In this document: positions 1 to 8,533 of the stretch, piece after piece
Position numbering within the stretch: the stretch's first letter is position 1
How the letters are laid out: every line of letters starts with the position of its first letter
Assembly: GCF_035994945.1 (NCBI RefSeq)
Contig: NZ_CP108677.1
Location: 3,658,001 to 3,722,000, forward strand
Reading direction: 5' to 3'
Source: Streptomyces sp. NBC_01216
GTDB taxonomy: Bacteria > Actinomycetota > Actinomycetes > Streptomycetales > Streptomycetaceae
Length of the DNA: 64,000 nucleotides
Notes under the pieces: model-generated
What the model was told of the DNA's origin: nothing
What the model saw: the letters and a program-made list of their open reading frames with translations, nothing else
Database searches by the model: none
Translations under genes and position numbers: made by a program

Positions 1-653
1 TCCGGGTTCATGTCCCGCAGCGGGACGAGCGTCGACCGGTACTTCCCGGCGTCCACGACGTGCACCCAGGGGCTGTCCACCGTCGCCCACAGGAGCTGTG
101 CGGCGCGCAGTTCGTCCGGCCGCAGGTCGCTCGCGTGCCCGCTCTGGGCGAGTTCGGCGGTCGGCATCGGCGCCCCGAAGCAGTCGGAGCTGAAGCAGAT
201 CCGGGTCTTCTCGTCGAAGAAGCCGACGGTCGCCGGGTTGTCGAACAACGGCGGTCTGAAGGCGTCCAGCTTGCGGTCGCCGACGTCCAGCGACTGCCCC
301 GGGTTGAGGAAGTAGACCCGGTCCATCGGGAGCGGGCGTTCCGTGGTCATGATCCCGGCACCGAGGAAGGTGGTCACCACCCGCGCCTCCGGCGCCGCCT
401 CCAGCAGCGCGAAGATGCCGCCCGTGTGATCGCGGTCGGGGTGTGTGAGCCAGATCCAGCGGACGTCGGCGGGGTCGACGACCGAGCCGAGCGCGGCGAC
501 GAAGTCGCGGTCCGCGACGGAGAGCCCGGTGTCGACGACGACCGGTTCCCGGGCGGTGAGGACGTAGGCGTTGACCGGGATGTGACCGATTCCCGGGATG
601 TCGAGACTGTCGGCCAGGACGGTGGTGTCGCTCCCGACCCTGTGGGTGTCCAT
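1..653 (-). CDS. MBL-fold metallo-hydrolase, flavodiiron-like (3' end outside window)
   Basis: About 217 codons are visible from an ATG at 651-653; the C-terminus lies outside the window. The metal-binding signature is H71-P-D73-R-D75-H76-T-G-G. It has Asp where hydrolytic beta-lactamases have the second His, as in the di-iron oxygen-binding domain of flavodiiron proteins. A later C-F-S-S-D-C-F stretch (around residue 155) supplies the expected second-sphere Asp. No flavodoxin domain is visible before the edge. The likely role is an oxygen/NO- or thioester-handling hydrolase, but the substrate cannot be told. A purine-rich GGAG lies just upstream. It is transcribed in the same direction as the phosphatase gene behind it but separated by about 110 bp. 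It is clearly a real gene, while the precise activity is uncertain. Confidence 0.8.
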   Translation of the reverse strand, partial: MDTHRVGSDTTVLADSLDIPGIGHIPVNAYVLTAREPVVVDTGLSVADRDFVAALGSVVDPADVRWIWLTHPDRDHTGGIFALLEAAPEARVVTTFLGAGIMTTERPLPMDRVYFLNPGQSLDVGDRKLDAFRPPLFDNPATVGFFDEKTRICFSSDCFGAPMPTAELAQSGHASDLRPDELRAAQLLWATVDSPWVHVVDAGKYRSTLVPLRDMNP

Positions 654-764
654 AGGAAACTCCGTGGTCCCCCCGGCGGCCGTACGCGTCCAGTCTCCTC
701 CGCTCGTCGGCGCTCCGCGAGGCGAGCCGGTCCGGGCACCGGGAGTGACCGGAGGCGCCGGAGG

Positions 765-2918
765 TCAGCCGACGGGCTCCGGGCGGGGACCGCTCTCCGC
801 CCGCGGCGGCTCGTGCAGTTCGAACCAGATCGACTTGCCCTCGCCCCGCGGGTCCACGCCCCACGCGTGCGCCAGCATCTCCATCAGCACCAGCCCGCGG
901 CCCGAGGAGGCCATCTCCCCCGGGTGGCGTTTGTGGGGCAGCTCGTCGCTGCCGTCGGAGACCTCGACGCGCAGCCGGCGGGTCTTGTCCGCGCACGTCA
1001 CCTCCGCGACCAACAGTGCGTCCCCGTCGGTGTGGATGAGGACGTTGGTGACCATCTCGGAGACCATCAGGACCGCCGAGTCGACCTGTTCCTCGTCGGT
1101 CCAGTCGTGCAGGAGCTGGCGCAGGTGCTGCCGGGCGGAAGCGATGCGCTGCTGCTCCGCCTGGGGGACGGTCATCATCGTGCGTCTCGGGGCCCGCGAT
1201 ACGGCCGCTCCCCGCCGGGAGAGCAGGAGGAGCGCGATGTCGTCCTCGCGGCGGTCGGCGAGCGGTCCCGTGGTGTGGTGGGAGCCCGGCCCGTGGACGG
1301 CCTCCACCAGGCGGTCGGCGAGCTCCTCCAGGGAGTTCCCGTCATGCCCTTCGAGCAGGGCGCGGACCCGCTCCCAGCCCGTGTCGAGGTCGTGTCCGCC
1401 GGTCTCCAGAAGCCCGTCGGTGCACATCATCAGGGTCTCGCCGGGCTCCAGCGTGAGCCGGGTGGTCGGGTAGTCGGTGTCGGGGTCGATGCCGAGCGGC
1501 AGTCCGCCGGCCGTCGGCCGCAGCAGAACCGTTCCGTCGGCCATGCGGAACGCCGGGTCGGGATGACCGGCACGGGCGATGTCCAGCGTGCCGGAGACCG
1601 GGTCGATCTCCATGTACAGGCAGGTCGCGAAGCGCGTTCCGGCGTCCCCGGAGTGCGTGCCGTCGACCTCGCCCGGCCGGGGGGCCGTGCCGCCACGCGG
1701 GTACTCCGTCTCGCCGTCGGTGATCCCGTAGAGGAAGCGCGAGGCGCGGGAGAGCACCGCGTCCGGGCGGTGGCCCTCGGCGGCGTAGGCGCGCAGGGCG
1801 ATGCGCAGCTGCCCCATCAGGCCGGCCGCGCGCACGTCGTGGCCCTGGACGTCGCCGATGACCAGGGCCATGCGCCCGCCGGGCAGGTGGATCATGTCGT
1901 ACCAGTCGCCGCCGACCTGGAGTCCGCCGCCCGTGGGCACGTAGCGGGCGGCGACGTGCAGGCCGGGCAGGCCGGGACCGAGGACCGGCATCATCGCGCG
2001 CTGGAGTCCGAGCGAGAGTTCCCGCTCGGATTCGGCGACACCCGCGCGGGCGAGGGCCTGCGCGAGCATCCGGGCCACGGTGGTGAGGACCGAACGCTCG
2101 TCGGGAGTGAAGGGGACCGGGTGTTTGAAGGCGGCCATCCAGGCGCCCATGGTGCGTCCGGCGACGATGAGCGGGAGGTAGGCCCAGGACTGGCGGCCGA
2201 AGCGGCGGGCCAGCGGCCAGGTCACCGGGAAGCGCCGCAGGTAGTCCTGCGGCGTGGGCAGGTAGATCGCCCGCCCGGTCCGGGCGACCTCGGCCGCCGG
2301 ATAGTCGGTGTCCAGCGACATGGAGCTGAAGGGCTCCTCGTCGCCCGCGTGATGTCCGTGGTGCCCGATGATCGTCAGCCGGTCGCCGGCCACCCCGAAG
2401 ACGGCGAGCCCGTCGGGTGAGAAGCCCGGCATGGAGAGCGAGGCGGCGACCCGCAGCACCTCGGCGGTCGACCGCGCCTCGGCGAGCGCCCGGCCGGCGT
2501 CCAGCAGGAACGCCTCGCGCGAGCGGCGCCAGTCGCCCGTGACGGGGGTGCGGGCGGCCGTACCGGGCTGCGGCTCCGCCACCTCCTGGAGGGTGCCCAC
2601 GAGCTGGTAGCCGTCCCCGTCGACGAACGGCTTGGACCGGCTGCGCACGGTACGGATCACCCGTCCCCGTTCGTCCATGATCCGCAGTCTGGCCTCGGCG
2701 AGGGTGCCCTCGACCACCGCCAGGTGGACCACCCCGTCGATCTCGTTCCAGTCGACGGGGTGGAAACGGGAGCGTACGGCCGCCTCGCTGAGCCGGACGG
2801 GCCTCGCGGGCAGCCCGAGCAGCCGGGCGGCCTCGGCATCGAGCGTGACGATCCCGGAAGCGTTGTCCCAGCGCCACATGCCGGTCGCGATCGCGGCCAG
2901 GACGTCCTCGGTGCGCAT
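765..2918 (-). CDS. PAS-GAF-SpoIIE phosphatase with C-terminal RsbW-like ATPase domain
   Basis: 717 residues. An N-terminal PAS-like sensor (about 5-115) is followed by a GAF domain (about 130-290). Then comes a PP2C-type SpoIIE phosphatase (about 300-535) with the metal-binding V-G-G-D-W-Y-D and G-D-V-Q-G-H-D motifs. The C-terminus is a GHKL/HATPase domain (about 590-705) with the E-M-V-T-N N-box and a G-R-G-L G2 loop. Proteins of this build act in actinobacterial partner-switching cascades: the phosphatase dephosphorylates an STAS anti-anti-sigma factor and the kinase domain phosphorylates it. No STAS or sigma partner gene is nearby, so its circuit is encoded elsewhere. The start is the ATG at 2916-2918. 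It is divergent from aspS with about 135 bp between them. Confidence 0.9.
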   Translation of the reverse strand: MRTEDVLAAIATGMWRWDNASGIVTLDAEAARLLGLPARPVRLSEAAVRSRFHPVDWNEIDGVVHLAVVEGTLAEARLRIMDERGRVIRTVRSRSKPFVDGDGYQLVGTLQEVAEPQPGTAARTPVTGDWRRSREAFLLDAGRALAEARSTAEVLRVAASLSMPGFSPDGLAVFGVAGDRLTIIGHHGHHAGDEEPFSSMSLDTDYPAAEVARTGRAIYLPTPQDYLRRFPVTWPLARRFGRQSWAYLPLIVAGRTMGAWMAAFKHPVPFTPDERSVLTTVARMLAQALARAGVAESERELSLGLQRAMMPVLGPGLPGLHVAARYVPTGGGLQVGGDWYDMIHLPGGRMALVIGDVQGHDVRAAGLMGQLRIALRAYAAEGHRPDAVLSRASRFLYGITDGETEYPRGGTAPRPGEVDGTHSGDAGTRFATCLYMEIDPVSGTLDIARAGHPDPAFRMADGTVLLRPTAGGLPLGIDPDTDYPTTRLTLEPGETLMMCTDGLLETGGHDLDTGWERVRALLEGHDGNSLEELADRLVEAVHGPGSHHTTGPLADRREDDIALLLLSRRGAAVSRAPRRTMMTVPQAEQQRIASARQHLRQLLHDWTDEEQVDSAVLMVSEMVTNVLIHTDGDALLVAEVTCADKTRRLRVEVSDGSDELPHKRHPGEMASSGRGLVLMEMLAHAWGVDPRGEGKSIWFELHEPPRAESGPRPEPVG

Positions 2919-3053
2919 TGCCCCACTTTATGAATATCGGACCGCTGGTCGCCACTGAGAGTATTCGAGGGCCGGTCCCGGGCAGCCCGGTACCCTTGAC
3001 GGGCCTGGAGGTATCCGGGCTTCCCACCGATTCCGAAGACTGGATGAACGACG

Positions 3054-4874
3054 ATGCATCGGTACAGGTCCCACACCTGCGGCGAGCTCCGCGCCTCTGA
3101 CGTCGGCACCGACGTCCGGCTGAGCGGCTGGCTGCACAATCGGCGCGACCTGGGCGGCATCCTCTTCATCGATCTGCGCGACCACTACGGCATCACCCAG
3201 CTCGTCGCCCGGCCGGGCACCGCCGCCGCCGAGACGCTCGACAAGTTGACGAAGGAGACCGTCGTCCGGGTCGACGGCAGGGTCGTCTCGCGTGGCGCCG
3301 ACAACGTCAACCCGGAGCTGCCGACCGGTGAGGTCGAGATCGAGGCCGCCGGGATCGAGGTGTTGGGCGCGTCGAAGCAGATCCCGTTCACCATCAACGC
3401 CGACGACGGCGTGAACGAGGAGCGGCGCCTGGAGTACCGCTTCCTCGACCTGCGCCGCGAGCGCATGCACCGCAACATCATGCTGCGCTCGGCCGTCATC
3501 GCCTCCATCCGCTCGAAGATGGTGGCGCTCGGCTTCAACGAGATGGCGACCCCGATCCTCGCCGCGACCTCTCCCGAGGGCGCCCGCGACTTCGTCGTCC
3601 CGTCCCGGCTCAACCCGGGCAAGTTCTATGCCCTGCCGCAGGCGCCGCAGCAGTTCAAGCAGCTGCTGATGATCTCCGGCTTCGACCGCTACTTCCAGAT
3701 CGCGCCCTGCTTCCGCGACGAGGACGCCCGCGCGGACCGTTCGCCGGGCGAGTTCTACCAGCTCGACGTCGAGATGAGCTTCGTCGAGCAGGAGGACGTC
3801 TTCCAGCCGATCGAGAAGCTCATGACCGAGATCTTCGAGGAGTTCGGCGGCGGACGGCACGTCACGTCCCCCTTCCCGCGCATCCCGTTCCGCGAGTCGA
3901 TGCTCAAGTACGGCAACGACAAGCCGGACCTGCGCACCGACCTGGAGCTCGTCGACATCACCGACGTCTTCGCGAACTCCGAGTTCAAGGCGTTCGCCGG
4001 GAAGCACGTGCGGGCACTGGCGGTGCCGGACACGGGTGACCAGCCGCGCAAGTTCTTCGACTCCCTGGGCGACTTCGCGGTCTCCCTCGGCGCCAAGGGC
4101 CTGGCCTGGGTCCGGGTGGGCGAGAACAACGCCCTCACCGGTCCGATCGCCAAGTTCCTCACCGAGGAGAACGTCAAGGTCCTCGCCGAGCGCCTCGGCC
4201 TGGAGCCGGGCCACGCGGTCTTCTTCGGCGCGGGCGAGTTCGACGAGGTCTCCAAGATCATGGGCCCGGTCCGGGTCGAGGCCGCCAAGCGGGCCGGCCG
4301 GTTCGACGAGAACGTCTTCCGCTTCGCCTGGATCGTCGACTTCCCGATGTACGAGCGGGACGAGGAGACCGGCAAGATCGACTTCTCCCACAACCCGTTC
4401 TCCATGCCGCAGGGCGGCATCGAGGCCCTGGAGACCCAGGACCCGCTGGACGTCCTCGGCTGGCAGTACGACATCGTCTGCAACGGCATCGAGCTGTCCT
4501 CGGGCGCCATCCGGAACCACGAGCCCGAGATCATGTTCAAGGCATTCGAGATCGCGGGCTACTCCCGCGAGACCGTCGAGCAGGAGTTCGCGGGCATGCT
4601 CCGCGCCTTCGAGTACGGCGCCCCGCCGCACGGCGGCATCGCCCCGGGCGTGGACCGCATCGTGATGCTCCTGGCCGACGAGCCGAACATCCGCGAGACG
4701 ATCGCCTTCCCGCTCAACGGCAACGCCCAGGACCTGCTGATGGGCGCCCCGACGGAGCTGGACGAGGCCCGCCTGCGCGAGCTGAACATCCAGCTGCGCA
4801 AGCCGGTCGCGAAGGAGAAGCCGACCGACGGCCGTCCGGTCACGGACGCGGTCCACCCGGACGCGGCGCGGTAA
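3054..4874 (+). CDS. aspS: aspartyl-tRNA synthetase
   Basis: 606 residues, normal for bacterial AspRS. It charges tRNA-Asp (or, in the non-discriminating form, also tRNA-Asn) in the cytosol. The N-terminal OB-fold anticodon-binding domain is followed by the class II core. Motif 1 lies in the [10 protein letters not shown] region (about 130). Motif 2 is [10 protein letters not shown] (about 219-228). The bacterial GAD insertion comes next, and motif 3 G-V-D-R-I-V-M-L-L lies near residue 530. The ATG at 3054 lies behind GGATGAACGACG. The gene is monocistronic, with a strong hairpin just after its stop. Its last 35 bp overlap the 3' end of the convergent helix-turn-helix gene. Confidence 0.98.
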   Translation: MHRYRSHTCGELRASDVGTDVRLSGWLHNRRDLGGILFIDLRDHYGITQLVARPGTAAAETLDKLTKETVVRVDGRVVSRGADNVNPELPTGEVEIEAAGIEVLGASKQIPFTINADDGVNEERRLEYRFLDLRRERMHRNIMLRSAVIASIRSKMVALGFNEMATPILAATSPEGARDFVVPSRLNPGKFYALPQAPQQFKQLLMISGFDRYFQIAPCFRDEDARADRSPGEFYQLDVEMSFVEQEDVFQPIEKLMTEIFEEFGGGRHVTSPFPRIPFRESMLKYGNDKPDLRTDLELVDITDVFANSEFKAFAGKHVRALAVPDTGDQPRKFFDSLGDFAVSLGAKGLAWVRVGENNALTGPIAKFLTEENVKVLAERLGLEPGHAVFFGAGEFDEVSKIMGPVRVEAAKRAGRFDENVFRFAWIVDFPMYERDEETGKIDFSHNPFSMPQGGIEALETQDPLDVLGWQYDIVCNGIELSSGAIRNHEPEIMFKAFEIAGYSRETVEQEFAGMLRAFEYGAPPHGGIAPGVDRIVMLLADEPNIRETIAFPLNGNAQDLLMGAPTELDEARLRELNIQLRKPVAKEKPTDGRPVTDAVHPDAAR

Positions 4875-5967
4875 CAGCGCCCTCCCGCCTCACCGAAGGG
4901 TCCGGGCAGCCGCCGGTACGTACGGCGCTTCCCGGGCCCTTCGCCGTGCGGGGGAGGGTCGCGGACCGGGGAAACGGGTCGCCCCGTCCTCCGCCCTTGT
5001 CCCGTCCCCCGTCCGGTCCCGGACGCCCCGCCACGGGGGCGGGTGCCGTGCCGGTGCGGCAGCCACCGCAGCGACCCGGCTCGGCGGCCCGGAAGGCGCG
5101 GTCGCAGACGTCGCAGTTCTGCAGTGGGTGACGGACGGCCGGTGCCGCCTCCGGGGCGCGGAAGGGCGGCAGTGGCGGCAGCCGTACGGCGAGCCGGTGG
5201 GCCAGGACCGCGGCCGGACGACGCAGGGGCTCCGCCGGGAGGCCGTCGGTCAGGGCACGGTGGACGTCCTCGGGGGTGAGCTCGCGTTCCAGCCAGGCCG
5301 CGACCCCCGGGACGAGGTGCTCGGCATCCGTGGCGGACAGCAGGAGGCGGGGGTCCGCGCGGCGGAGGCCGGAGAGGACCCCGAGGGCGGTCCGGAGGAG
5401 ATCGGGGGCGGGATAGGCGGGCGTCGGGACGGCGGGGAGCGCGCGGCGCGGTGGAGCGTCTTCGCGGTGGGCGCGGCGCGGTGGCGCTTCCTCGCGGTGG
5501 GCGCGGCGCGGTGGCGCTTCCTCACGGTGGGTGGGGCGCGGTGCCGGTGTTGCCTTGGCCGCGGCACCGGCCCGGCCCGGCTGGTTGCAGGAGACCGTGT
5601 GGGTGACGAGCCGGCCGCCTTCGGTGCGCTCACGCGTGCGGCGGAGATAGCCGTGGGCCACCAGTTCCCGCAGGGCGGCGGCGATCCGGATCTTGCCCTC
5701 GGGGAAACGCGCGGCGAGGGCCCTGATGTCGATGGGGGCGCCGGCGGGCAGGGACTGGATGTGGACGGCCAGGCCGATGGCCAGCAGCGACAGTTCGGCG
5801 TGCTGCGCGAGATGGTTGCCGACCACCGTGAAGCACTCGGTGTGACGGGTGTTGTCGTGGATGACCCCGCCGCGACGCGGGTTCGCGCGGACGCGCCGGG
5901 AGGGGTGGCTTTCCCCGGAGTTCCGGGACTGGGCGCGCGGGCGCACGCTAATGTTCGTGGTACCCAT
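4840..5967 (-). CDS. helix-turn-helix protein with proline/arginine repeat and C-terminal Cys cluster
   Basis: 375 residues. Residues about 45-125 form a winged-helix domain (the [11 protein letters not shown] start and a [12 protein letters not shown] recognition helix), resembling the wHTH proteins common in Streptomyces beside DNA-binding accessory genes. A linker follows with a 10-residue unit, [10 protein letters not shown], repeated three times and encoded by a 30-bp tandem repeat near 5444-5540. The C-terminal third has C-D-V-C...C-G-G-C, a likely zinc ribbon. The start is the ATG at 5965-5967. It could be a conjugation- or replication-type accessory regulator, but the target is unknown. 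Its 3' end overlaps aspS by 35 bp, so the true stop is slightly uncertain. Confidence 0.75.
   Translation of the reverse strand: MGTTNISVRPRAQSRNSGESHPSRRVRANPRRGGVIHDNTRHTECFTVVGNHLAQHAELSLLAIGLAVHIQSLPAGAPIDIRALAARFPEGKIRIAAALRELVAHGYLRRTRERTEGGRLVTHTVSCNQPGRAGAAAKATPAPRPTHREEAPPRRAHREEAPPRRAHREDAPPRRALPAVPTPAYPAPDLLRTALGVLSGLRRADPRLLLSATDAEHLVPGVAAWLERELTPEDVHRALTDGLPAEPLRRPAAVLAHRLAVRLPPLPPFRAPEAAPAVRHPLQNCDVCDRAFRAAEPGRCGGCRTGTAPAPVAGRPGPDGGRDKGGGRGDPFPRSATLPRTAKGPGSAVRTGGCPDPSVRREGAVTAPRPGGPRP
4895..4942. terminator. bidirectional hairpin after aspS
   Basis: GAAGGGTCCGGG pairs with CCCGGGCCCTTC (one mismatch) around a smaller inner stem. It follows the aspS stop by about 20 bp. It also lies inside the 3' part of the convergent gene, which may mean that gene's last codons are less certain. 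Confidence 0.6.
5444..5540. repeat. 30-bp tandem repeat, about three copies
   Basis: The unit contains GGTGGGCGCGGCGCGGTGGC and repeats in frame within the helix-turn-helix gene, encoding the [10 protein letters not shown] decapeptide. There are no spacers, so this is a coding tandem repeat and not a CRISPR array. Edges are approximate. Confidence 0.7.
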
Positions 5968-6197
5968 CGGGAAGGTCCTGCTTCCTCGGTGGTCAGGCCC
6001 TCGCCCTGGGATTGCCGTCCCGGCGGGGGCCGACGCATGTCAGCGGTGATGTGGTGTGTCGCGCTGAGCGTAGATCAGGCGACCCCTGACGAAGCCGGCG
6101 TATTCGGTGTTCTTCACCCGGGCGAGTGAGTGTGTGCGCCGTGGGCGGGAGGGGTGGGTGGGGATGGTTCCTTGCTCTCGTTCCTTGACCGGAGGGG

Positions 6198-6249
6198 ATC
6201 GTCCCCGCCACCGGAGACCCGTGGGCGGGCCTCCGGTGGCGGGGACGAT
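6198..6249. terminator. 19-bp perfect inverted repeat between two minus-strand genes
   Basis: ATCGTCCCCGCCACCGGAG is repeated exactly in inverted orientation after a 14-nt loop. It lies about 35 bp beyond the stop of the RsbW-like gene and is best read as its terminator. The rest of the 315-bp gap at 5968-6282 shows nothing recognisable beyond the presumed promoter of the helix-turn-helix gene. Confidence 0.75.
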
Positions 6250-6282
6250 GGGCGCAGGCCGGCAGGTCAGCGGCCCGGCAGA

Positions 6283-6702
6283 TCAGCGGCCCGGCAGGGC
6301 GAGTTCGGCCCAGACGGTCTTCCGGGGGACGGGACCGGAGGCGACACCCCAGCGGTCGGCGAACGCCTCGACGAGGAGCAGGCCGCGCCCGGCGGCGGCC
6401 TCGGCGGAAGGCTCCCGGAGCCGCGGGAGTTCGTCTCCCCGGGTGTCCGTGACCTCGATCCGGAGGACGTCCGGCCGGACGACGAGCGCGAGGCGGAAGT
6501 CCCGCCCGCGGACCCGGCCGTGGGTGGCGGCGTTCGCGGCGAGTTCGGCGACGACGTGCGCGGCGCTCTCGGTGACCCGGTACGGCAGTTCCCGGGCGCG
6601 CAGCCACTCGGCGGCGAGCAGGCGGGCGAGTCGCGCCCCGCGCGGAGTGGCCGACAGCAACACCGTGAAGTGCGGGGCGGACGGGGCGAGTCGGGAGGTC
6701 AT
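6283..6702 (-). CDS. RsbW-like ATP-binding protein (single HATPase domain)
   Basis: About 139 residues, a free-standing GHKL ATPase. The N-box is in H-V-V-A-E-L-A-A-N-A-A-T-H-G, the G1 motif in E-V-T-D-T-R-G-D, and the G2 region in A-A-A-G-R-G-L-L-L-V-E. Streptomyces has dozens of these anti-sigma-factor-like kinases, and many lie next to Scr1/DUF397 gene pairs, as this one does in divergent orientation. The ATG at 6700-6702 is chosen. A GTG at 6712-6714 is in frame and adds four residues; neither has a strong Shine-Dalgarno. It has no phosphatase domain and no adjacent sigma factor. The role as a Ser kinase of an anti-anti-sigma factor is inferred from the family. Confidence 0.85.
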   Translation of the reverse strand: MTSRLAPSAPHFTVLLSATPRGARLARLLAAEWLRARELPYRVTESAAHVVAELAANAATHGRVRGRDFRLALVVRPDVLRIEVTDTRGDELPRLREPSAEAAAGRGLLLVEAFADRWGVASGPVPRKTVWAELALPGR

Positions 6703-6872
6703 CTGATGGTTCACGGCACCGAGCGTGGCGGCCCGGCGCGCGGGTGAACAGTGACGGCGCCGATGCGTAGAGTGACTGTCCGGGCTTTGTCCACCGCTGT
6801 CCGGGCTGTCGGGACTCGGCCGACGGGTAGGGGTGTTCGCGGCACGGAGGAACGGACGGGAGAGGTGCGGGC

Positions 6873-7754
6873 ATGTCGGTGGAGGACGGGGCCGGGGCAC
6901 GGCGACTCGAGGACGAGCCGGACGAGCCGGGCTGGGAGGTCGACCCGGACGACGACTGGGGCGTGGCCGTCGTCGCCACCGTGGGACGGCAGTTGAGGCT
7001 GCGGCGGGAGGCGGTCGGGATGCGCGCCGCCGACTTCGGGGTGGCGGTCGGCTACGGCGAGGACATGGTTTACAAGCTCGAATGCGGGAAGCGCATCCCG
7101 CGTCCCGAGTTCCTGGACAGGGCGGACGAGGTCCTGGCCGCGGGCGGCCTGCTCGCGGCCATGAAGGAGGACGTGCGCAAGGTCCGGTACCCGAAGAAGG
7201 TACGGGACCTGGCGAAGCTGGAGGCGATGGCGGTGGAGCTCCAGCTCTACGACCCGCTCAACATCCACGGGCTTCTGCAGACACCCGAGTACGCGCGCGG
7301 GCTGCTCCTGATGCGGCGCCCCGCGTACACCCAGGACGAGGTGGAGGGGATGGTGGCCGGCCGGATGGCCCGCAAGGCCGTGTTCGCGCGGGACCCGGCC
7401 CCCGAACTCGGCTTCGTCGTGGAGGAGTGGACGCTCCGGCGCCCGCTGGGCGGCCGGGCCTCGCTACGCGGCCAGCTCGCACACCTGCTGGAGGTCGCAC
7501 GGTCGCGGAACGTCGAGCTGCAGGTGATGCCGATGGACCGTGAGGAGCACGCCGGAGTGGACGGCGGTATCGAGGTGCTGAAGTTCGGGGACGGAACGGC
7601 GGTCGGGCGATCCCCGGTCGTGGCCAACGGCCGCCCGGTGACCGAGCGGAGACAGCTTCATATCCTGGAGATGCGGTATGGCATCATCCGGGCTCAGGCC
7701 CTCACGCCGCGTGAGTCGACCGCCCTCATCGAGCAACTGCTGGGAGAGACATGA
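6873..7754 (+). CDS. Scr1-family helix-turn-helix regulator (XRE HTH + DUF5753)
   Basis: 293 residues. An N-terminal lambda-repressor-like HTH (about 35-95, with R-Q-L-R-L-R-R-E...Y-K-L-E-C-G-K-R-I-P) is followed by the DUF5753 domain (about 105-285, with P-L-N-I-H-G-L-L-Q-T-P-E-Y-A-R). This is the Scr1 protein family, which in Streptomyces is encoded directly upstream of a small DUF397 protein. Scr1/Scr2 modules have been linked to growth and differentiation control and behave like toxin-antitoxin pairs in some reports. It ends in a 4-bp ATGA overlap with the DUF397 gene, so the two are translationally coupled. It is divergent from the RsbW-like gene. Confidence 0.9.
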   Translation: MSVEDGAGARRLEDEPDEPGWEVDPDDDWGVAVVATVGRQLRLRREAVGMRAADFGVAVGYGEDMVYKLECGKRIPRPEFLDRADEVLAAGGLLAAMKEDVRKVRYPKKVRDLAKLEAMAVELQLYDPLNIHGLLQTPEYARGLLLMRRPAYTQDEVEGMVAGRMARKAVFARDPAPELGFVVEEWTLRRPLGGRASLRGQLAHLLEVARSRNVELQVMPMDREEHAGVDGGIEVLKFGDGTAVGRSPVVANGRPVTERRQLHILEMRYGIIRAQALTPRESTALIEQLLGET

Positions 7755-7963
7755 TTCGCACCCTCTCGACCGGGGACGCCTCCGAACCGGTCTGGTTCAA
7801 GAGCAGTTACAGCAGCGGCAGCGAAGGCGACTCCTGCGTCGAGGTCGCCACCACCCCCGGCACCGTGCACGTCCGCGACTCCAAGTGCCTCGACGGTCCC
7901 CGGCTCGCGGTCGGGCGGGGTGCGTGGAGCGGCTTCGTCGCCTACGCCTCGGACGCCCACTGA
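7751..7963 (+). CDS. DUF397 domain protein (Scr2-like)
   Basis: 70 residues containing the hallmark W-F-K-S-S-Y-S-S and C-V-E-V-A segments and the family's V-R-D-S-K. Its stop-overlapping start (ATGA with the Scr1 gene) marks a two-gene operon. DUF397 proteins are small partners of Scr1-type regulators; their biochemistry is not settled. No second copy occurs in the window. Confidence 0.9.
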   Translation: MIRTLSTGDASEPVWFKSSYSSGSEGDSCVEVATTPGTVHVRDSKCLDGPRLAVGRGAWSGFVAYASDAH

Positions 7964-8149
7964 CGGGGATGCCCCGCCGCGCGACGGACCGGCGCGCCCT
8001 GAGGGCACCCCGGCGGCCGGCGTGGCCGTCTCCGGCGGTCCGGGCCGGCGGGCGCGCCTGACCCGCGTCGGCCGATTCGAACACCTGTCTGGAATGCTGA
8101 ATGCTTCTGGACTCGATCTTCCGTCCGCATGCCGCATGCGGGAGTCTTC

Positions 8150-8380
8150 GTGCGTCTCGTCGGATCCCTTGTCAGCGCCGCGAGTGCGGCGGCCCGCGCA
8201 CTCACCGGCACGGCGGCCCTCGCCCCCGCGGCCCGCGCCGACAGCGTGGCCGGTGTCGACGCTCCGCCCTCGCGGTACGTCAGCCACAAGCTGTGCGGCA
8301 ACGTCTGCTCGGACACCGACGGGTACGACGACAAGCGCCGCGTCGACACCGTCGTCGGCGAGGCCACCGGCGCGACCTGA
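8150..8380 (+). CDS. possible small secreted protein
   Basis: 76 codons from a GTG at 8150. The N-terminus looks like a signal peptide: V-R-L-V-G-S-L then an Ala-rich stretch ending A-P-A-A-R-A-D, a plausible signal peptidase I site. The mature part would be about 45 residues with two Cys (L-C-G-N-V-C). It is followed closely by a terminator hairpin, which supports a transcript ending here. I do not recognise the family, and coding evidence is modest. An ATG at 8129 is an alternative start that would bury the signal peptide. Confidence 0.35.
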   Translation: MRLVGSLVSAASAAARALTGTAALAPAARADSVAGVDAPPSRYVSHKLCGNVCSDTDGYDDKRRVDTVVGEATGAT

Positions 8381-8403
8381 CGGCGGGCCGTGCAGGACGC
8401 GGA

Positions 8404-8434
8404 GCCCCGGAAGTCCGTCACCGGACTCCGGGGC
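8404..8434. terminator. hairpin upstream of the SAMD9-like gene
   Basis: GCCCCGGAAGTCCG - TCAC - CGGACTCCGGGGC, with a single-base bulge. It probably ends the transcript from the DUF397 or small-protein gene. It also argues that the large gene downstream starts after it, not at the in-frame GTG at 8390. Confidence 0.7.
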
Positions 8435-8533
8435 CCTCGCGTCTTCGGGTGGGATCACGCGGTTGTCTGGGCACACCCAATTTGCCGGTGGTACAACCGA
8501 TGCACGGTGTTCGCTCGTTATGTCGGGGGTAGC

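Noticed and set aside
60..2420. Long plus-strand open frame opposite the MBL and SpoIIE genes
   Set aside because: It is antisense to two clear families; its protein is Arg/Gly/Val-rich low complexity, an effect of high third-position GC.
2990..3030. TTGACG (about 2996) as -35 box of an aspS promoter
   Set aside because: No convincing -10 hexamer at 16-19 bp spacing, so no promoter is claimed.
5444..5540. 30-bp repeats as a CRISPR array
   Set aside because: No spacers; repeats are adjacent and in frame with a protein repeat.
8390..8533. GTG 8390 as start of the SAMD9-like protein
   Set aside because: A terminator hairpin lies within this stretch, and the extra 48 residues look non-coding; GTG 8534 (or 8507) is more likely.
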